DNA of 7,594 bases from Nitrospirae bacterium GWC2_42_7 (GTDB lineage: Bacteria; Nitrospirota; Thermodesulfovibrionia; Thermodesulfovibrionales; UBA6898): positions 11,938-19,531 of the forward strand of contig MHDW01000016.1 of NCBI GenBank assembly GCA_001803645.1. The letters are read 5' to 3'. Every line of letters begins with the position of its first letter. The stretch's first letter is position 1. Shown here one piece after another: positions 5,683-7,594 of this stretch. Below the pieces are notes generated by a model that was not told where the DNA came from, did no database searches, and was given only the letters and a program-made list of their open reading frames with translations. Position numbers and translations under genes: made by a program.

Positions 5683-5708
5683 TGAAAAAGTAGCCTGTCC
5701 CCTTTTTT
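5683..5708. repeat. possible REP-type short element
   Basis: The string AAAAAGTAGCCTGTCCCC followed by a run of T looks like a dispersed intergenic repeat half that I associate with REP elements in environmental genomes. The A-run and T-run can pair weakly. Only one half is present, and the recognition is from memory, so it is tentative. It lies in the 156-nt gap between the ORF6N gene and wzt copy 2, which otherwise holds only the nonamer array. Confidence 0.3.
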
Positions 5709-5735
5709 CTTCTTCAACTGGTTTTATTGGTTTCT

Positions 5736-5789
5736 GAAACTAATGAAACCAATCGGACTAATGAAACCAATCGGACTAATAGAACTAAT
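5736..5789. repeat. nonamer array (family NNNACYAAT) upstream of wzt copy 2
   Basis: Six in-phase 9-mers: GAAACTAAT, GAAACCAAT, CGGACTAAT, GAAACCAAT, CGGACTAAT, AGAACTAAT. They are the reverse complement of the family at 2923 and 3745. The array ends 12 nt before the wzt copy 2 ATG. Because 9 is a multiple of 3, the array stays open in the wzt frame and would encode repeated (E/R)TN triplets if translation began upstream (TTG 5727). Confidence 0.9.
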
Positions 5790-5801
5790 AAAACATTTGT
5801 C

Positions 5802-6074
5802 ATGAATCCCATCATCTCCGTCAATAATATTTCAAAACAATACCGCATCGGCACGAGAGCGCCGTACAAAACCCTGCGCGAAAGCATTATGAATACGCTT
5901 GCTTCACCCGCAAGGTTTTTCAGCCGTAACTCTTCTTCATCTCCTAACACCTTAAACTTAAAACCTAACACTTTACACCTAAAACCTGATACCGATATTT
6001 TTTGGGCTTTAAAAGATGTTTCTTTTGATGTGGATACGCGCTGGGAATGCTATACTTATATAAATGCATTGTAA
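5802..6074 (+). pseudogene. wzt: wzt 5' fragment, copy 2
   Basis: Residues 1-77 match the Wzt N-terminus: [20 protein letters not shown], a longer linker, then [12 protein letters not shown]. It breaks at about 6032, earlier relative to the ATPase core than copies 1 and 3, and reads 13 unrelated residues to a TAA at 6072-6074. All nucleotide-binding motifs are missing. Its linker (about residues 46-66) contains the heptad NTLNLKP / NTLHLKP encoded by heptamer DNA repeats, instead of the RITHYASQ linker of copies 1 and 3. I chose ATG 5802 because the same MNPIISV start is used in copy 1; the frame upstream is only nonamer repeat. No Shine-Dalgarno site is visible. Confidence 0.87.
5943..5991. 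repeat. heptamer array inside wzt copy 2 linker (family CCTAAMA)
   Basis: Seven consecutive 7-mers: CCTAACA, CCTTAAA, CTTAAAA, CCTAACA, CTTTACA, CCTAAAA, CCTGATA. The same family forms the intergenic arrays at 6457-6528 and 7533-7584. Three DNA units make one 7-residue protein repeat. Confidence 0.88.
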
Positions 6075-6084
6075 AGACTGGAGG
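6048..6084 (+). promoter_or_regulatory. putative extended -10 and RBS of the small antitoxin gene
   Basis: TG-C-TATACT (6048-6056) is a good extended -10, only about 15 nt after the wzt copy 2 breakpoint. GGAGG at 6080-6084 is the ribosome binding site for ATG 6090. A -35 is not clear. The position suggests the TA unit arrived with its own promoter. Confidence 0.4.
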
Positions 6085-6089
6085 AAAAA

Positions 6090-6311
6090 ATGGGCAGAAT
6101 TGTTTTAGAGGTGAAGGACGCTGACCTGGTTAAAATCGGCGAGGCAAGACTGAAGGAAGAAATAGAGCAGACTCTAAAGTGGATAAAACTAAAAGACCTT
6201 CTGAAAAGCATTTCGCATGCAATAAGCGTCATGAAAATCGATTATGAGAAAGAGGTTGCCACTATTAGGAAAAAGGCCTGGAGCGAATATAAGAAATCTC
6301 TCCCTTTATGA
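6090..6311 (+). CDS. small antitoxin-like protein upstream of a PIN fragment
   Basis: This 73-residue charged, mostly helical protein begins MGRIVLEVKDADLVKIGEA and has a long amphipathic helix through about 20-50. Its stop overlaps the ATG of a PIN-domain start (ATGA at 6308-6311), the classic coupling of antitoxin and VapC-like toxin, which is the main reason for calling it an antitoxin. I do not recognise the family and see no clear RHH, AbrB or Phd motif. A strong GGAGG lies 5 nt before the ATG. The partner toxin is truncated, so it may now act only as a free antitoxin or repressor. Confidence 0.6.
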   Translation: MGRIVLEVKDADLVKIGEARLKEEIEQTLKWIKLKDLLKSISHAISVMKIDYEKEVATIRKKAWSEYKKSLPL

Positions 6312-6430
6312 AAATTGTCCTTGATTCGAATATTATTTTTTCAGCGCTCATCAGCGGGAAAGAATTATATATAGACATTGTTAGGACAGTTGAAGCGCTG
6401 ATGAAGTTATCAGAGAAAGAGGTTTTGTAA
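6308..6430 (+). pseudogene. truncated PIN-domain toxin (N-terminal fragment)
   Basis: This 40-residue ORF starts MKIVLDSNIIFSALISGKEL, the first strand, catalytic Asp6 and first helix of a PIN RNase. It then ends at TAA 6428-6430, where a complete protein would have 130-150 residues. The tail (TVEALMKLSEKEVL) could be the fused C-terminus of the same toxin after an internal deletion. Later acidic catalytic residues are missing, so it should be inactive. It overlaps the antitoxin stop by 4 nt. Confidence 0.75.
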
Positions 6431-6456
6431 CTCTCTTGCCGTTTGCATATTAAGCA

Positions 6457-6528
6457 CCTAAAACCTAGCACCTAACACCTAAACCTGATTTTAGATGTAA
6501 CTTAACACCTAAAACTTAACACCTAAAA
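6457..6528. repeat. heptamer array upstream of wzt copy 3 (family CCTAAMA)
   Basis: Eight heptamers in two blocks: CCTAAAA, CCTAGCA, CCTAACA, CCTAAAC (6457-6484) and CTTAACA, CCTAAAA, CTTAACA, CCTAAAA (6501-6528). They are separated by 16 nt, CTGATTTTAGATGTAA. The array is followed by 8 nt and then ATG 6537. It belongs to the same family as the copy 2 linker and the array at the right edge. Confidence 0.9.
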
Positions 6529-6536
6529 CGTATTTT

Positions 6537-6809
6537 ATGAATATAATTTCCGTCAATAATATTTCAAAACAATACCGCATCGGCACCAGAGCGCCGTACA
6601 AAACCCTGCGAGAGAGTATTATGAATGCTGTTACAGCTCCTGCTCGATGGTTCAGCCGTAACTCATCACGCATTACGCATTACGCATCACAGTCTTCAGA
6701 CACTTTCTGGGCCTTAAAGGACGTCTCCTTCGAAGTTCAGCAGGGCGAGGTAATAGGGATCATCGGCAGGAACGGTGCAGGAAAGAGTACACTTCTAAAA
6801 ATACGTTAG
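6537..6809 (+). pseudogene. wzt: wzt 5' fragment, copy 3 (extends through Walker A)
   Basis: This fragment reaches furthest into the gene. The N-terminus is one residue shorter than in the others (MNIISV). It is followed by the RITHYASQ linker, [20 protein letters not shown] and the complete Walker [10 protein letters not shown] (77-85), then LLKI. It breaks at about 6803, and a TAG follows one codon later (6807-6809). The rest of the ATPase (signature LSGG, Walker B, H-loop and the C-terminal substrate-binding domain) is missing. It is identical to copy 1 over 95 bp (6657-6751), whereas its first 60 bases are closer to copy 2 at several positions, so the copies look mosaic. No Shine-Dalgarno site precedes ATG 6537. 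Confidence 0.9.
6659..6691. repeat. heptamer array inside wzt copy 3 linker (family TTACGCA)
   Basis: Same heptamers and same order as 4732-4764 in copy 1 (TAACTCA, TCACGCA, TTACGCA, TTACGCA, TCACAG), with no base differences. Confidence 0.75.
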
Positions 6810-6818
6810 AGAGTACTG

Positions 6819-6866
6819 TATAGTCTATGTTAGAATTATAAACAAGACAGAAACATAGCGAGGAGG
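6819..6866 (+). promoter_or_regulatory. putative promoter/leader and RBS of the DUF433 operon
   Basis: TATAGT (6819-6824), preceded by TG, lies about 16 nt after the wzt copy 3 breakpoint. TATAGTCTAT, TTAGA and AAGACAGA occur here in the same order as upstream of the phd-vapC operon (2981-3010). AGGAGG at 6861-6866 is the ribosome binding site for ATG 6876, spaced 9 nt. Confidence 0.45.
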
Positions 6867-6875
6867 TAAACCATT

Positions 6876-7178
6876 ATGCCTGTAATTGAAAAAGAACAAA
6901 AAACAAAACACGGTTATATTGAGAGGAAAAAAGGGGTGTGCGGAGGGGAACCGGTAATTGTCGGTACAAGAATCAGTGTTAGTCTTGTAGCAGAGTTGGA
7001 AAAATCAGGCTATACAGCAGACGAGATGGTGGCGATGTATCCCCATATAACGCATTCACAGGTGTATGACGCTCTGTCTTATTATTATCATCATAGAGAT
7101 GAGATAGACAAAATGATCGAAGAAAACAAAGAAGAATATTGGATGGAGAAAACCAGGGGTGATGGTTGGAGAAAATAA
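6876..7178 (+). CDS. DUF433 (VapB45-like) antitoxin
   Basis: This 100-residue protein has the DUF433 pattern: Y-I-E-R-K-K-G-V-C-G-G-E-P-V-I-V-G-T-R-I-S-V (14-35), then a helical part with GYTADEMVAMYPHITHSQVY (45-64) and DALSYYYHHRDEID (65-78). DUF433 proteins contain a winged-HTH-like fold and are antitoxins to DUF5615/PIN-like toxins, as the next gene confirms. The C-terminal tail (about 79-100) would contact the toxin. A strong AGGAGG precedes the ATG. Its 3' end overlaps the toxin start by 13 nt. The promoter-like leader is shared with phd-vapC at 3025. Confidence 0.93.
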   Translation: MPVIEKEQKTKHGYIERKKGVCGGEPVIVGTRISVSLVAELEKSGYTADEMVAMYPHITHSQVYDALSYYYHHRDEIDKMIEENKEEYWMEKTRGDGWRK

Positions 7179-7519
7179 AGCTTTATATAGATGAAGACCT
7201 GACAGACCGTTTAGCTGTTGCTTTGAGAAGCAGGGGATATGATGTAATCAGCGTCCATGAAGTTAATATGAGGGGCAGGACGGATAAGGAGCAGTTGGAG
7301 TTTGCAACCCAAAATAATAGGGTTATTTTGACAAGGAATATCAAGCACTTCGTTGCTCTACAAAGAGAATATTACAAACATGGATTATTGCACAAAGGGA
7401 TCGTTATGACAAATTATCTTCCCTTAAAAGAATTGATAGGGAGAGTTATAAGATTCCTGAATAAGAAAAAGATGGCTGAAATGAGAAATTGCATAGACTG
7501 GCTTCAGAACTACAAATAA
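7166..7519 (+). CDS. DUF5615 PIN-like toxin (VapC45-like)
   Basis: This 117-residue protein has the DUF5615 signature. KLYIDEDLTDRLAVALRSRG (5-24) carries the acidic cluster Asp9-Glu10-Asp11, followed by DVISVHEV (26-33), GRTDKEQLEFA (37-47) with Asp40, and RVILTRNIKHF (52-62). In many relatives the last motif has Asp where Asn58 stands here, but Asn also occurs in the group. It is a predicted PIN-fold RNase toxin neutralised by the DUF433 protein. TTG 7166 is the only plausible start: an in-frame TGA is at 7160-7162 and the next ATG is at codon 32. The non-ATG start and the 13-nt overlap keep toxin synthesis below that of the antitoxin. The gene appears intact. Confidence 0.9.
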   Translation: MEKIKLYIDEDLTDRLAVALRSRGYDVISVHEVNMRGRTDKEQLEFATQNNRVILTRNIKHFVALQREYYKHGLLHKGIVMTNYLPLKELIGRVIRFLNKKKMAEMRNCIDWLQNYK

Positions 7520-7532
7520 TTAAGGCTTATAA

Positions 7533-7584
7533 CTTAATACCTAAAATTAGCTGTAACCTAAAACCTAACACTTAAAACCCAAAA
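7533..7584. repeat. heptamer array at the right edge (family CCTAAMA)
   Basis: Heptamers CTTAATA and CCTAAAA (7533-7546) are followed by a 10-nt interruption and then CCTAAAA, CCTAACA, CTTAAAA, CCCAAAA (7557-7584). They are followed by 8 nt (C plus seven T) and then 'AT' at the window end. Array type and spacing match the approach to wzt copy 3 (8 nt between the last heptamer and ATG 6537). Confidence 0.88.
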
Positions 7585-7594
7585 CTTTTTTTAT

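Noticed and set aside
5680..5712. Rho-independent terminator after the ORF6N gene
   Set aside because: The A-run and T-run could pair, but there is no GC-rich stem. It is better treated as a possible REP-type remnant.
5727..5801. Extended TTG start for wzt copy 2
   Set aside because: The added 25 codons are only nonamer repeat, and the other copies start at the MN(P)IISV methionine.
4607..7594. Integron-type cassette array
   Set aside because: TA cassettes are typical of superintegrons, but I see no attC-like imperfect palindromes between the units and no integron integrase. The repeated element is coding wzt sequence.
2909..7594. Insertion sequence or transposon carrying the TA genes
   Set aside because: No transposase or recombinase frame was found, and no terminal inverted repeats with target duplications are evident. 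The 16-bp inverted nonamer match is listed only as a finding.
1..7594. tRNA, rRNA, riboswitch or other structured RNA
   Set aside because: No cloverleaf, conserved rRNA stretch or known riboswitch core was recognised by eye; a covariance-model scan could still find a small RNA.

Overview
The window reads as part of a bacterial surface-polysaccharide (O-antigen or capsule type) locus whose ABC-exporter section has been invaded by toxin-antitoxin (TA) genes. All supported genes lie on the + strand. Base composition is moderate by eye, TA modules are dense and short tandem repeats are frequent. This fits an anaerobic or environmental lineage such as Nitrospirota or a deltaproteobacterial group, but nothing here fixes the taxon.

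Region 1 (1-2908) is ordinary biosynthesis and export. It holds the C-terminal end of a transketolase-like protein, a GC-rich double hairpin, a class I SAM methyltransferase, a 14-bp (2 x 7) tandem array, a zinc-type NAD-dependent dehydrogenase and, directly abutting it, the exporter permease Wzm. These would make or modify a sugar and export the finished glycan.

Region 2 (2909-4606) is where the ATPase partner Wzt would be expected. It instead holds an intact Phd-type antitoxin/VapC pair, an antitoxin with a PIN toxin cut off after about 20-30 residues, and a DUF4258 / YgiT zinc-finger pair that starts inside the broken PIN gene.

Region 3 (4607-7594) is the remarkable part. The first 77-89 codons of wzt occur three times (4607, 5802, 6537). 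Each copy is broken at a different point, before or just after the Walker A motif, and each break is followed by a different TA-like unit: RHH antitoxin plus ORF6N protein; a small antitoxin plus truncated PIN; DUF433 plus DUF5615. Heptamer or nonamer repeats lead straight into the start codons of copies 2 and 3. The window ends in the same heptamer array with the same 8-nt spacing to 'AT', so a fourth wzt start is predicted at 7593. No intact wzt is present inside the window.

The layout suggests a serial process: a TA cassette joins into wzt, and a fresh wzt 5' end is regenerated downstream. The result would be an addiction-gene array embedded in an essential or useful exporter operon. That mechanism is inference. 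The repeated fragments, the breakpoints and the distinct TA units are read directly from the sequence.
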